NCBI GenBank assembly: GCA_009777005.1
Contig: WRMT01000072.1
Span: 1-11,348, forward strand
Reading direction: 5' to 3'
DNA length: 11,348 bases
From: Methanobrevibacter sp.
GTDB lineage: Archaea; Methanobacteriota; Methanobacteria; Methanobacteriales; Methanobacteriaceae
Of the stretch, positions 1 to 6,888 are shown piece by piece (within the stretch, counting starts at the first letter, position 1; each line of letters begins with the position of its first letter). The notes under the pieces were generated by a model. The model was not told where the DNA came from. It worked only from the letters and a program-made list of their open reading frames with translations, and ran no database searches. The position numbers were made by a program, and so were the translations under genes.

Positions 1-161
1 AAATAATAAATAATTTCATGAATAAATAAAGCTTTTAAAAAGTAAAAAATTATTATTGAATATTTTTTTTTTAATAAAAAATAATTTATTAGATTAATTG
101 ATTTAAAACTTAAAAAAATTCTCTTTAAACTATAATTCCATTAATCAAAGGTAGAACTATT

Positions 162-461
162 ATGGAAAACTATAAATTAATCATTTATATTTATGATAGT
201 TGAAATAGTGGAATAAAATTAGCTAAAAACGTCTCTGATAATCCTTATATCGAATTTAAAGATATGTACTTTAAGATTAAAGAACATGTTGATGATTTTT
301 TTGAAGGTTATAGAGAAAACAGATTCATTACATTATCTGGTTTTTTTATAGTTTTTTGTTTAACCAATATCTTCAAACATTATAAAAAAATCCACTATAA
401 ATTAGCTATTTTCCCATGTAAAGAATACAGAAATTCATTCAAAAATTGTAATAGGATCTAA
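162..461 (+). pseudogene. Broken small gene, possible AAA/P-loop ATPase remnant
   Basis: An ATG at 162 follows a plausible ribosome site (AAAGGTAG, 147-154). The reading frame is interrupted by TGA at 201-203 (codon 14) and then stays open to TAA at 459-461. The ORF beginning at ATG 264 is only the longest uninterrupted part. Reading through the stop gives MENYKLIIYIYDS-stop-NSGIKLAK, and a TGG (Trp) to TGA change would explain it. The segment FFEGYRENRFITLSG resembles the strand just before the P-loop (ITLSGxRGVGKT) of archaeal AAA ATPases. The following residues (FFIVFCLT) no longer form a Walker A motif, and the protein stops soon after. I therefore infer a decayed, 3'-truncated gene. The ATPase assignment is weak; the in-frame stop is certain. 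Confidence 0.4.
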
Positions 462-464
462 AGG

Positions 465-3404
465 TTAAGAAATAATATCCTCAAATTCTATATTCTCTTT
501 TACAACATCGTGTTGTTCATTTTGATAGCTAATATATGTAGCTTTATTAGTATTTTCATCATAGCGATTATAAACAAATAACGACCATTGCATACATTGA
601 TCACATTGAATAAATTTAATTAAATTGTCATTCAACTTTAAAAATTCATTAGTAGCTGGATTGAAAAGATATAATTTCTCAGTAGTTAATAATCTTTTTG
701 TTGTAAAGTTTTTAAAGTATGGAGGGGTACATGCTCCATTTAACCAAATAACTTTATAAGTAATATTTTCATCATCATCTATGTCATTTGAAGAAGATAT
801 GTAAATTAATTTAAGGGAATTATATGATTTTAAAATATTGAAAACATCATTTAAATAGGGATTTAATTCTGTTATGATTTGTTCAGCTACTTTAGGCAAT
901 ATTTGCCCACCATGAACATTATCATTTCTTTTTTGTGGAATATTATTCATTATACTAATTATTTTTTTATTAGATATTTTTTCAATAAGGGTTTTGCTAA
1001 ATGGATGTGGGGTGTCCCGATTCTTTTGATAAATATTAGCTAAAGTCCTATATAATTGAACCCATTTACCAAAGGAAACTTTTTTAAATGTTTGTTTTTC
1101 ATACCAAATACTTTCTTTTTGTTTTTCATGAATATCGGCAGGTAAAGCAGAAAGTAGAACAATTGAGTTAAAAATAGCTATAAACTCAAAAAGAGTGAAG
1201 TAATTAAAAGCTTTTTGAACAGATTCAGAACTACCTTTTGTTGCAGATAAATATGCATTTGCAAGAGGCCACAGTAGCTCATCATAAACTAAATCTCTTT
1301 CTCCTTCTTTAGAATCATTGGAGTTTTCTTTTTGAGATATTATCTCCAAAACTTTTTCGTAATTAAATATTTCTGAGTTAAAACTATCTAATACTAATTT
1401 AGATTCATTGTGCCATTCATGAATTTTTTGATCAACTGAAATAATTTTTTGCTGTGTTTTTTTATCTGGAACAGGGATTTGTAGATTTTTTAAAGAATCA
1501 GAAGATATTCTTTTAAAGTTATCTGAATACAAACGTCTTTGATATTTACCTTCTTTTGAGTTTAAATATATTCTTAAATACTCTGGTATTATTCTAGTAT
1601 CCAAAACTTCACATTCAAACATATTGTCTGTTTTTTCCTGGTTTTCTAAAAAGTTACATTCTATTTTAAAAATAACATCTTTTTCATGGTTATTTGGAAT
1701 CAGTAAATTATTATCATTATTATTTTTAACATTAGCTAATTGTGCAAAATAGCCTAATTTCTTTAAAAAATGTTTTTTTCTCATTTTCCCCTGATTATAA
1801 AAGGTTTCTGGAAATCCATAAAAACATTTAGTTAGATTAATTCTATATCCTATTTTTTTCTTACCAGAATCTATGGTAACATCGGAAAAATCATCTAAGA
1901 TTTTACTTTTAAAGTATTCATCTAAATCTTCTTTCAATGGAATTTTTTCAGAGATATGTAAAATATTTTCTATTCTGCTCTGTTTTTTATCTTGATAAAC
2001 ATATCTGTCTACTGAAACCTCAACAAAACCAAATTCTTCATTATCATAAATTTTTGAAAAATTGTTATTTTCATATTTAGTGTATAAGTTCAAAATATTT
2101 TCAACATTGTTTTTAGAAAGCTCTATGTTTTTAAATCCAACTGTTTTTGAAGATTTAACATATTCTTGTGATGCATCAATAAGATGAATTTTTCCTTTCT
2201 TTTTTTCATCTTTTTTTCCTGTTAAAATCCATAGGAAATACTTTGCTTTTGTTTTATAAAGAAGTCCATCTGGAAGACCAATTACTGTTTCTAAATAATC
2301 ATTTTCAATAATCCATTTTCTAATATCACTTTCACCTGTTTTAGCAGTACCAGAGAATAAAGGGAATCTATTGGTTATAAAAATTATTCGAGTACCCTTG
2401 TCAATATTGATTTTGGAAAGTCCATGTTGGATAAATAAAAGCTGACCATCATTTTTATTTGGAACTCCAGCTTTAAATCGCCCATCTTTTAATTTTGATT
2501 CTTCTAAAATAAGATTTTCATAAATTTTCCATTTATGGTGTTGGGGAAGATCAGAGAGTATATAATCAAATTTTTCTTCTTTAAATTGATCATCAATTAA
2601 TGTACTACTTGGACCTTTAATATGATTAGGATTTTCACCAATTAAAACCATATATGCTTGTGATAGTGCAAAACGAAAGGTATTAACTTCTTGACCATAT
2701 AATTCAACTTTTCTTTTATCATTTTTCAAGTATCTTTTAGCCCATACAAGCATCTCTCCAAGACTTGATGCTGGATCATATACTTTGACTGTTTCTTTAT
2801 CTTTCATAGAACTATTTTCATCTAGAAGAGAAACCATAAGGTGAATTAAATCCTTAGGAGTAAACCTTTCATCATTTTTTTCTTGAGGAAGTTCACAAAA
2901 CTCATAAACTAATTTTTCAAAAAGTATGCCCATTTCATTATAAGAAATAGAGGATAAATCAAAAGAAAGGGCATTTATCTTATCAAAAACTTTTTTCAAG
3001 ATATTATCTCTAGATAAACGAGCTATATTTTCTTTCATTTGCAAATTTTCAAAAATAGATAGAATTTCAGGACTAAAACTATCAATATACTCAATCAAAT
3101 CTTTTTCAATGTTATCGGACTTATCTATTTCCTTAAAACTTATCTGTGAATAATTATAAAAGTTTAATTTATTTTTCTCCTCATCCATAGCTATTTCTTT
3201 AAGTGTTTTATCCATATTTGCTTTGGTAGGATTTTTTTTATAATTTTCCAACACTTCTTTTTTTGAATAATACAATAAGGAATCTAAACGTTTTAAAAAA
3301 ATAAAAGGGAGTAAAATTTCTTTATATTGATGTGTTTTATAATTATAATTGAATAAATCAATTATTGAAAGAATGGAATCAATTTCTATACTATGTTTGT
3401 TCAT
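465..3404 (-). CDS. HsdM-like protein with dead methylase motifs, fused to half-TRD and HEPN-like domain
   Basis: This 979-residue protein has several modules. Residues 1-165 resemble the HsdM N-terminal helical domain. Residues 175-470 follow the type I N6-adenine methylase fold: FTPKDLIHLM at 181-190, GQEV at 237-240, DGRFKAGVPNKNDGQLLFIQH from 308, and IRKWIIENDYLETVIGLPDG from 361. Residues 485-535 match the usual HsdM tail (IPLKED, KKIGYRINLTKCFY). Residues 541-665 resemble one HsdS target-recognition half, ending LKNLQIPVPDKKTQQKI. Residues 703-862 are helical with RNDNVH at 826-831, the R-x4-H signature of HEPN RNases. Residues 865-979 look beta-rich with a CDQC pair (934-937). The SAM motif reads DPASSLGE instead of DPACGTGG, and the catalytic NPPF is SDLP (284-287), so methylation is probably lost. 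A normal HsdM is near 500 residues. The start has AGGGTGT 4 bases upstream. No hsdR or hsdS lies nearby. I infer a defence-type sensor/effector; the HEPN assignment rests on motif and helical context. Confidence 0.8.
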   Translation of the reverse strand: MNKHSIEIDSILSIIDLFNYNYKTHQYKEILLPFIFLKRLDSLLYYSKKEVLENYKKNPTKANMDKTLKEIAMDEEKNKLNFYNYSQISFKEIDKSDNIEKDLIEYIDSFSPEILSIFENLQMKENIARLSRDNILKKVFDKINALSFDLSSISYNEMGILFEKLVYEFCELPQEKNDERFTPKDLIHLMVSLLDENSSMKDKETVKVYDPASSLGEMLVWAKRYLKNDKRKVELYGQEVNTFRFALSQAYMVLIGENPNHIKGPSSTLIDDQFKEEKFDYILSDLPQHHKWKIYENLILEESKLKDGRFKAGVPNKNDGQLLFIQHGLSKINIDKGTRIIFITNRFPLFSGTAKTGESDIRKWIIENDYLETVIGLPDGLLYKTKAKYFLWILTGKKDEKKKGKIHLIDASQEYVKSSKTVGFKNIELSKNNVENILNLYTKYENNNFSKIYDNEEFGFVEVSVDRYVYQDKKQSRIENILHISEKIPLKEDLDEYFKSKILDDFSDVTIDSGKKKIGYRINLTKCFYGFPETFYNQGKMRKKHFLKKLGYFAQLANVKNNNDNNLLIPNNHEKDVIFKIECNFLENQEKTDNMFECEVLDTRIIPEYLRIYLNSKEGKYQRRLYSDNFKRISSDSLKNLQIPVPDKKTQQKIISVDQKIHEWHNESKLVLDSFNSEIFNYEKVLEIISQKENSNDSKEGERDLVYDELLWPLANAYLSATKGSSESVQKAFNYFTLFEFIAIFNSIVLLSALPADIHEKQKESIWYEKQTFKKVSFGKWVQLYRTLANIYQKNRDTPHPFSKTLIEKISNKKIISIMNNIPQKRNDNVHGGQILPKVAEQIITELNPYLNDVFNILKSYNSLKLIYISSSNDIDDDENITYKVIWLNGACTPPYFKNFTTKRLLTTEKLYLFNPATNEFLKLNDNLIKFIQCDQCMQWSLFVYNRYDENTNKATYISYQNEQHDVVKENIEFEDIIS

Positions 3405-3450
3405 AACTACACCCTAATGTTTAACTTTTATTTATTATCTTTGTATTAAA

Positions 3451-3460
3451 TAATATATTA
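3451..3460 (-). promoter_or_regulatory. Candidate TATA box for the HsdM-like fusion gene
   Basis: On the minus strand the stretch reads TAATATATTA, about 47 bases before the ATG at 3404. It would place the transcription start near 3428 with a 25-base leader that contains the AGGGTGT ribosome site (3409-3415). The surroundings are so AT-rich that other TATA-like strings, such as 3471-3480, compete, so this is a tentative call. Confidence 0.25.
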
Positions 3461-3610
3461 ACTTATAATATTTTTATAAACTAGAGGATATTAATTCATT
3501 GTTTTATAGTATAAACATGTCATATTGGGTTTATAGACTTTCTGGAGATAAAAAATCTTAAATTAATATTATAATAATTTTGGAAAGAATGTTTTTAGGT
3601 AATGATAATT

Positions 3611-3670
3611 TTAAAATTATTATGTTCTTTATTTTATTAATTAAAATTATTATATTCTTTATTTTATTAA
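3611..3670. repeat. Tandem repeat, two 30-base units
   Basis: Positions 3611-3640 and 3641-3670 are identical except at one base (g at 3624, a at 3654). The unit starts TTAAAATTATTAT and ends ATTTTATTAA. It lies in non-coding DNA between divergent genes and is probably a slippage duplication. Confidence 0.9.
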
Positions 3671-4178
3671 TTAAAAAATTATAAATTATATTTTCTTAAA
3701 AAATAAAAATATTAATGTTTTTTTTGATATGAATAAGTATTGGAATTTTGAATATTTTAAATTTACTTAAATTAATTATTTTATTAATAAATATTAATAT
3801 TTAATTCATTTTTATTAAAAATATTATTATAATTGTTTATATGTAAATTCAAGATGAATTATTATTTAATTTAATATTTAAATATTTTTAAAGAGATATT
3901 ATTTTTCTAAATATTTTATTAAAAATTTAAATTTTTATAAAAATAAATTTGTAATCCACTAGCTAATTAAAAAATTATGCTGCTATTTTAATTAACAGTT
4001 AACATGATTAAAAATTATGTATTTTAAATCATAAAGAAATAATTGATGAAAAACTTCATTTAACATAATATTTCAATGTTTTTAGGCTAAAAAATAAAAA
4101 TAATTCTATAAAAAAAAATTATAGCTATTTTCATCAGTTTTATCAATAGCTACTGTTTTATCAATATTATTTGCTCAC

Positions 4179-4814
4179 ATGATTATTGAAGTGAATATTT
4201 ATTTATGTCGTTTACTAAATGAAAAGCCATATATAAAGCTTGTGGATAAAATATTGTTTAATGATTTATTTCAGGATGGAAAAAGTGGTAAAATGATAGT
4301 ATTAAAATGTGATATTACTTGTTTAAAAATAGATATAATTGTTAATGCAGCTAAAAAATCTTTATTAGGTGGTGGAGGAGTTGATGGGAGAATCCATAGT
4401 AAGGCAGGAAAAAGATTAAAGATGGAGTGTGCTAAATTAAATGAGTGTGAAACTGGTGAAGCAAAAATAACAAATGCTTATAAACTGCCTTCTGATAAAA
4501 TAATACATACTGTTGGACCTATTTATAATGGTGGGGGAAATAGTGAAGCTGAACTTTTAAAAAATTCATACTTAAATTCTATGGAACTTGCAGAAGAGTA
4601 TAGAAAAGAAAATAAAAAAGAAAATATAACTATTGCTTTTCCCTCTATTAGCACAGGAGTCTATGGCTATCCAAAAGAAAAGGCATCAAAAATTGCAGTT
4701 GATACCATAAGAAAAATCAATAATCCTAATATAAAAGTGATATTTGTCTGTCATAGTAATCGTGATTATAAAATTTATATTAAAAATGTTCATGGAATAA
4801 AATTAAGCTGTTAA
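4179..4814 (+). CDS. Macro-domain (ADP-ribose binding) protein
   Basis: This is a 211-residue protein whose residues 40-200 form a macro domain of the Appr-1''-p processing type, which binds ADP-ribose and in many relatives removes it from targets. Visible motifs are VNAA (55-58), GGGGVDG (64-70), TGEAKIT (92-98), IIHTVGPIY (108-116) and FPSISTGVYGYP (154-165). The family usually has NAANxSL; here the second Asn, which helps catalysis in MacroD/YmdB-type hydrolases, is Lys59, while Asp69 is kept. It may therefore bind ADP-ribose with weakened hydrolysis, which is an inference. The first 38 residues are not part of the fold and the ATG at 4179 lacks a clear ribosome site. The ATG at 4293 would give a 173-residue protein of standard length, so the start is uncertain. 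It is divergent from the HsdM-like fusion, which may or may not be functionally linked. Confidence 0.85.
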   Translation: MIIEVNIYLCRLLNEKPYIKLVDKILFNDLFQDGKSGKMIVLKCDITCLKIDIIVNAAKKSLLGGGGVDGRIHSKAGKRLKMECAKLNECETGEAKITNAYKLPSDKIIHTVGPIYNGGGNSEAELLKNSYLNSMELAEEYRKENKKENITIAFPSISTGVYGYPKEKASKIAVDTIRKINNPNIKVIFVCHSNRDYKIYIKNVHGIKLSC

Positions 4815-4815
4815 T

Positions 4816-4950
4816 CATGTTTAACTAAAAAGTAAAATGAAAAAAATAATTTATAGCTAATTTAATTCATAAAAACTAGCTGTGCATGTTTAACTAAAAA
4901 GTAAAATGAAAAAAATAATTTATAGCTAGTTTAATTCATAAAAACTAGCT
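4816..4950. repeat. 66-base direct duplication containing a gene end
   Basis: Positions 4816-4881 and 4885-4950 match over 66 bases with one mismatch (a at 4860, g at 4929) and are separated by the 3 bases GTG. The right copy contains the last 25 bases of the membrane-protein gene on the minus strand and the oligo-T stretch that follows it. The left copy repeats both (a second SFYELN-stop), giving two consecutive gene ends. It lies between two convergent genes. Confidence 0.92.
4886..4925 (-). terminator. U-rich terminator, duplicated at 4817-4856
   Basis: Read on the minus strand, just after the stop of the membrane-protein gene, there are T7 and T5 runs separated by CATTTTAC, as expected for an archaeal U-rich terminator. 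The same sequence recurs 69 bases further downstream in the left copy of the duplication, making a tandem terminator. This is inferred from base composition only. Confidence 0.45.
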
Positions 4951-5432
4951 ATAATAGCTTTAATATCTCCATCAATATTGGTACCATCCCATTTAATAAC
5001 AATCTTATCTTCATTTACTTCAAAAAAAGCTATTGAAAATGGTTGAGGACCTGTGTCATTGTATACAACTGTGATGTCATTTCCAGAAATATTTAATATT
5101 TCAATAGTTGAGTTAGATTCCATATAGCTATTGTATTCATCATCTCTTTGGCTTGAATTTTCATTAGACAAATAAATGTTGATTTTGAGTCCACCATTAT
5201 TTGACTCATAGCTATTTCCTGTTTCCACACCATCAATAACACTTCCACTAAAAAGTATTCCACTACTGTACTTTTCAGGAAGTTTAAATTTTAATCCAGC
5301 TAATTCTTTATCTTTCCAGTCACTACTATCACTTATTTCATTGTTAGTAGCTATTCCTGATAAATAAATACTAAAAACAGCTATAAGAATTACAATAGCT
5401 ATTATTAATATGTATATATGTTTTTTGTCTAT
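4926..5432 (-). CDS. Small membrane-anchored exported protein, apparent AUA start
   Basis: I do not recognise the family. The open frame continues upstream of the GTG at 5228, which has no ribosome site, through a hydrophobic helix (HIYILIIAIVILIAVFSIYL, residues 5-24). It then meets an excellent Shine-Dalgarno GGAGGT (5439-5444) six bases before an ATA codon (5430-5432). No ATG, GTG or TTG occurs in this frame between the ribosome site and residue 69. The natural reading is a 168-residue protein whose ATG has become ATA, translated from AUA or silenced. After the membrane segment come a polar linker (NNEISDSSDWKDKE), GLKFKLPEKYSSG (46-58) and a beta-rich, acidic outer domain rich in Ser and Asn, ending SFYELN. 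The topology suggests an N-terminal anchor with an extracellular domain. The function is unknown. Confidence 0.65.
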   Translation of the reverse strand: MDKKHIYILIIAIVILIAVFSIYLSGIATNNEISDSSDWKDKELAGLKFKLPEKYSSGILFSGSVIDGVETGNSYESNNGGLKINIYLSNENSSQRDDEYNSYMESNSTIEILNISGNDITVVYNDTGPQPFSIAFFEVNEDKIVIKWDGTNIDGDIKAIIASFYELN

Positions 5433-5438
5433 TTTAAT

Positions 5439-5444
5439 ACCTCC
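5439..5444 (-). promoter_or_regulatory. Shine-Dalgarno site that decides an AUA start
   Basis: GGAGGT on the minus strand is followed by ATTAAA and then ATA GAC AAA AAA. The spacing of six bases is ideal and the codons after it begin a classic Lys-rich membrane anchor. It therefore marks 5432 as the true start although the codon is not ATG. Confidence 0.7.
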
Positions 5445-5460
5445 AATAATTTTTAATTTT

Positions 5461-5496
5461 AATACTTTTTTAGTATTATTATTTTTATATATTTTT
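5461..5496 (-). promoter_or_regulatory. Candidate TATA box and leader hairpin before the membrane-protein gene
   Basis: On the minus strand AAATATATAAAAA (about 5482-5496) lies roughly 55 bases before the ATA start. Between it and the ribosome site is a small inverted repeat, AATACT/AGTATT (5461-5466 and 5472-5477). The whole stretch 5451-5590 is strongly T-rich on the plus strand, so the TATA call is weak. Confidence 0.3.
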
Positions 5497-5607
5497 AAAG
5501 ATTATTTTTTTTAATTTTTTTATATAGTTTTTATATATTTTTTATTAATTTTTTATATATTTTTTAAGATTTTTTTTATTTTTTTTATAAATCATAACAT
5601 TAAAGGA

Positions 5608-6342
5608 TTAATAAAGTTGAGTATATTTTTGAAGGTAATCTTGATAATCTTTATCTAAAATCTTTAAAAGAGACATATTTTGGGGACTAGTAGCTGCTCT
5701 TTCTTCTACAAGATTTCTAAGTGTTCCATTTTTCATATGTTCCCTAACTTCTCTTAGGACAAAATCTATAGTAGATTTATTACAATTTAAAAGCTCTTCT
5801 TGATTCATTTTATAGATTTCATAAACATCTAAATCATAATTTTTTGTAGCTGTCATCATCACATTCAAATAGCTATAATATTCCCCAATATCATCTAAAA
5901 ATCCATCAATTCCTAAATAGCTAAGTATTGGTATAAATGAACATTCTGCCATAGGAAATATTAAATAGCTTCCAGGTTTCATATTTTCTCGTAAATTAGT
6001 AATTAAATCAACTAATTCCCTTGGTCTAAGAAGTAATTCATCCCCATTAGCTATTATAAAACCAGAATATCCTATTTCTTCCAATTCTTTTAAACACTTT
6101 ATTCTAAGATCAATATATTTAGATCCTTGAAGAATAGCTATTTCTCCATTAAAATCTTTAGCTTTTTTAACAGTTCTATTCACGCTCCAAGTAGCTATTT
6201 CTTTTTCAATATTGTAAGCTACTCCCTCATCATTAGCTACTTTAAAAAGATTTGCATTGATTATGTTAGGTGTTTCTATATTTTCTAGCTTTCCAAGCCT
6301 TCCAGCTCCATCATGAGCTTTAATTTCAAATTTTTTATTCAT
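5608..6342 (-). CDS. Short tRNA-guanine transglycosylase-like protein (ArcS/TgtA2-type N-terminal domain)
   Basis: This 244-residue protein opens with FEIKAHDGAGRLGKLE (5-20) and IETPNI, the usual start of archaeal tRNA-guanine transglycosylases and archaeosine synthase (ArcS, TgtA2). ILQGSKYIDLR (70-80) corresponds to the TGT VQGG segment and GIDGFLDD (144-151) to the GVDxFD region. LLNCNKSTIDFVLREVREHM followed by LRNLVEERA (208-216) matches the end of the TGT barrel. It lacks the N-terminal DSGGFQ region and the CxCxxC zinc site; the equivalent stretch reads YDLDVYEIYK. It also has none of the C-terminal ArcS/PUA domains. It is far shorter than aTGT or ArcS (about 500 residues or more). 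It could be the N-terminal half of a split ArcS or a specialised paralogue acting in archaeosine tRNA modification. The ATG at 6342 has GTGAT five bases upstream. The superfamily call is fairly sure, the exact role is not. Confidence 0.65.
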   Translation of the reverse strand: MNKKFEIKAHDGAGRLGKLENIETPNIINANLFKVANDEGVAYNIEKEIATWSVNRTVKKAKDFNGEIAILQGSKYIDLRIKCLKELEEIGYSGFIIANGDELLLRPRELVDLITNLRENMKPGSYLIFPMAECSFIPILSYLGIDGFLDDIGEYYSYLNVMMTATKNYDLDVYEIYKMNQEELLNCNKSTIDFVLREVREHMKNGTLRNLVEERAATSPQNMSLLKILDKDYQDYLQKYTQLY

Positions 6343-6407
6343 TTAATATCACTTTGTTTTTAAATCATTATTTATTATTCTTTAGATGATGTAAATAAAG
6401 GTATTTC

Positions 6408-6421
6408 ACTATATATATATT
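6408..6421 (-). promoter_or_regulatory. Candidate TATA box for the TGT-like gene
   Basis: Minus-strand ATATATATATAGTG about 70 bases before the ATG at 6342 would start transcription near 6385 with a leader of about 40 bases containing the GTGAT ribosome site (6348-6352). It suggests the gene is transcribed separately from the nuclease gene upstream. Confidence 0.35.
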
Positions 6422-6458
6422 CATTAAATATAATTATCCATTACTTTTAAATTGTGAA

Positions 6459-6863
6459 TTATTTAGAATTTAAAAAGAATAAATCTATCTTTTCTGCAAG
6501 TTCATTACTGCTTGGTAATAATTTTTCATAATATTTTGGCAACTGATTAGTAGTTTGATAAGTAGCTACGCCAATAGGTAAATTGGAAGATTTTAATGAG
6601 TATTCTACAACAGTCCTATCTTTTTCTTTGCAAATAATTATTCCTATAGAATCGTTTTCATCTGATAGTTTAACTTTATCATTTAAAATTTCTAAGTAAT
6701 ATTCCATTTTACCTTTATATTCTGGAATAAACTCACCAATTTTAAGTTCAATAGCTACTAAACATTTTAATTGTCTATGATATAATAATAAATCAATAAA
6801 ATATTCCTTATTGTTTACCTCTAATTTATATTGATTTCCAATGAAAGCAAATTGACTTCCCAT
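6459..6863 (-). CDS. C-terminal nuclease half of the split DUF1016 gene
   Basis: This is the 134-residue frame from an internal ATG; the codons upstream of it (KRQLEIELVKNIRKFLLE) show that it was originally continuous with the 5' half. It holds the PD-(D/E)XK core: FIDLL with Asp24 and AIELK with Glu39 and Lys41. It goes on with the family segments GEFIPEYKGKMEYYL (43-57), DSIGIIIC (71-78) and PIGVATYQ (96-103). All catalytic positions are intact. The ATG at 6863 has no obvious ribosome site, so independent translation is doubtful. Confidence 0.75.
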   Translation of the reverse strand: MGSQFAFIGNQYKLEVNNKEYFIDLLLYHRQLKCLVAIELKIGEFIPEYKGKMEYYLEILNDKVKLSDENDSIGIIICKEKDRTVVEYSLKSSNLPIGVATYQTTNQLPKYYEKLLPSSNELAEKIDLFFLNSK

Positions 6864-6888
6864 TTCAAGTAAAAATTTTCTTATATTT

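Larger units (their letters stand above)
3405..4178. other. 774-base AT-rich gap between divergent genes
   Basis: I see no convincing gene. The stretch is nearly all A and T with stops in every frame. It holds a 30-base tandem repeat (3611-3670), a 9-base inverted repeat TAATTAAAA/TTTTAATTA (3964-3972 and 3986-3994), and a 12-base direct repeat GTTTTATCAATA (4138-4149 and 4154-4165) just before the macro-domain gene. A 14-codon open frame at 3517-3561 (MSYWVYRLSGDKKS) might be the leftover 5' end of a gene. The promoters of both flanking genes must lie here. Confidence 0.6.

Noticed and set aside
264..461. Independent 65-residue gene starting at ATG 264
   Set aside because: It has no ribosome site, and the same frame extends upstream to ATG 162 with a ribosome site, interrupted by one TGA. 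It is better explained as part of a broken gene.
3964..3994. AT-only hairpin in the intergenic gap
   Set aside because: The 9-base stem consists only of A and T in a region of more than 85 percent AT, so it is expected by chance.
4926..5228. 100-residue protein starting at GTG 5228
   Set aside because: The frame continues upstream through a membrane anchor to a perfect ribosome site at 5439-5444, so GTG 5228 is an internal Val codon.
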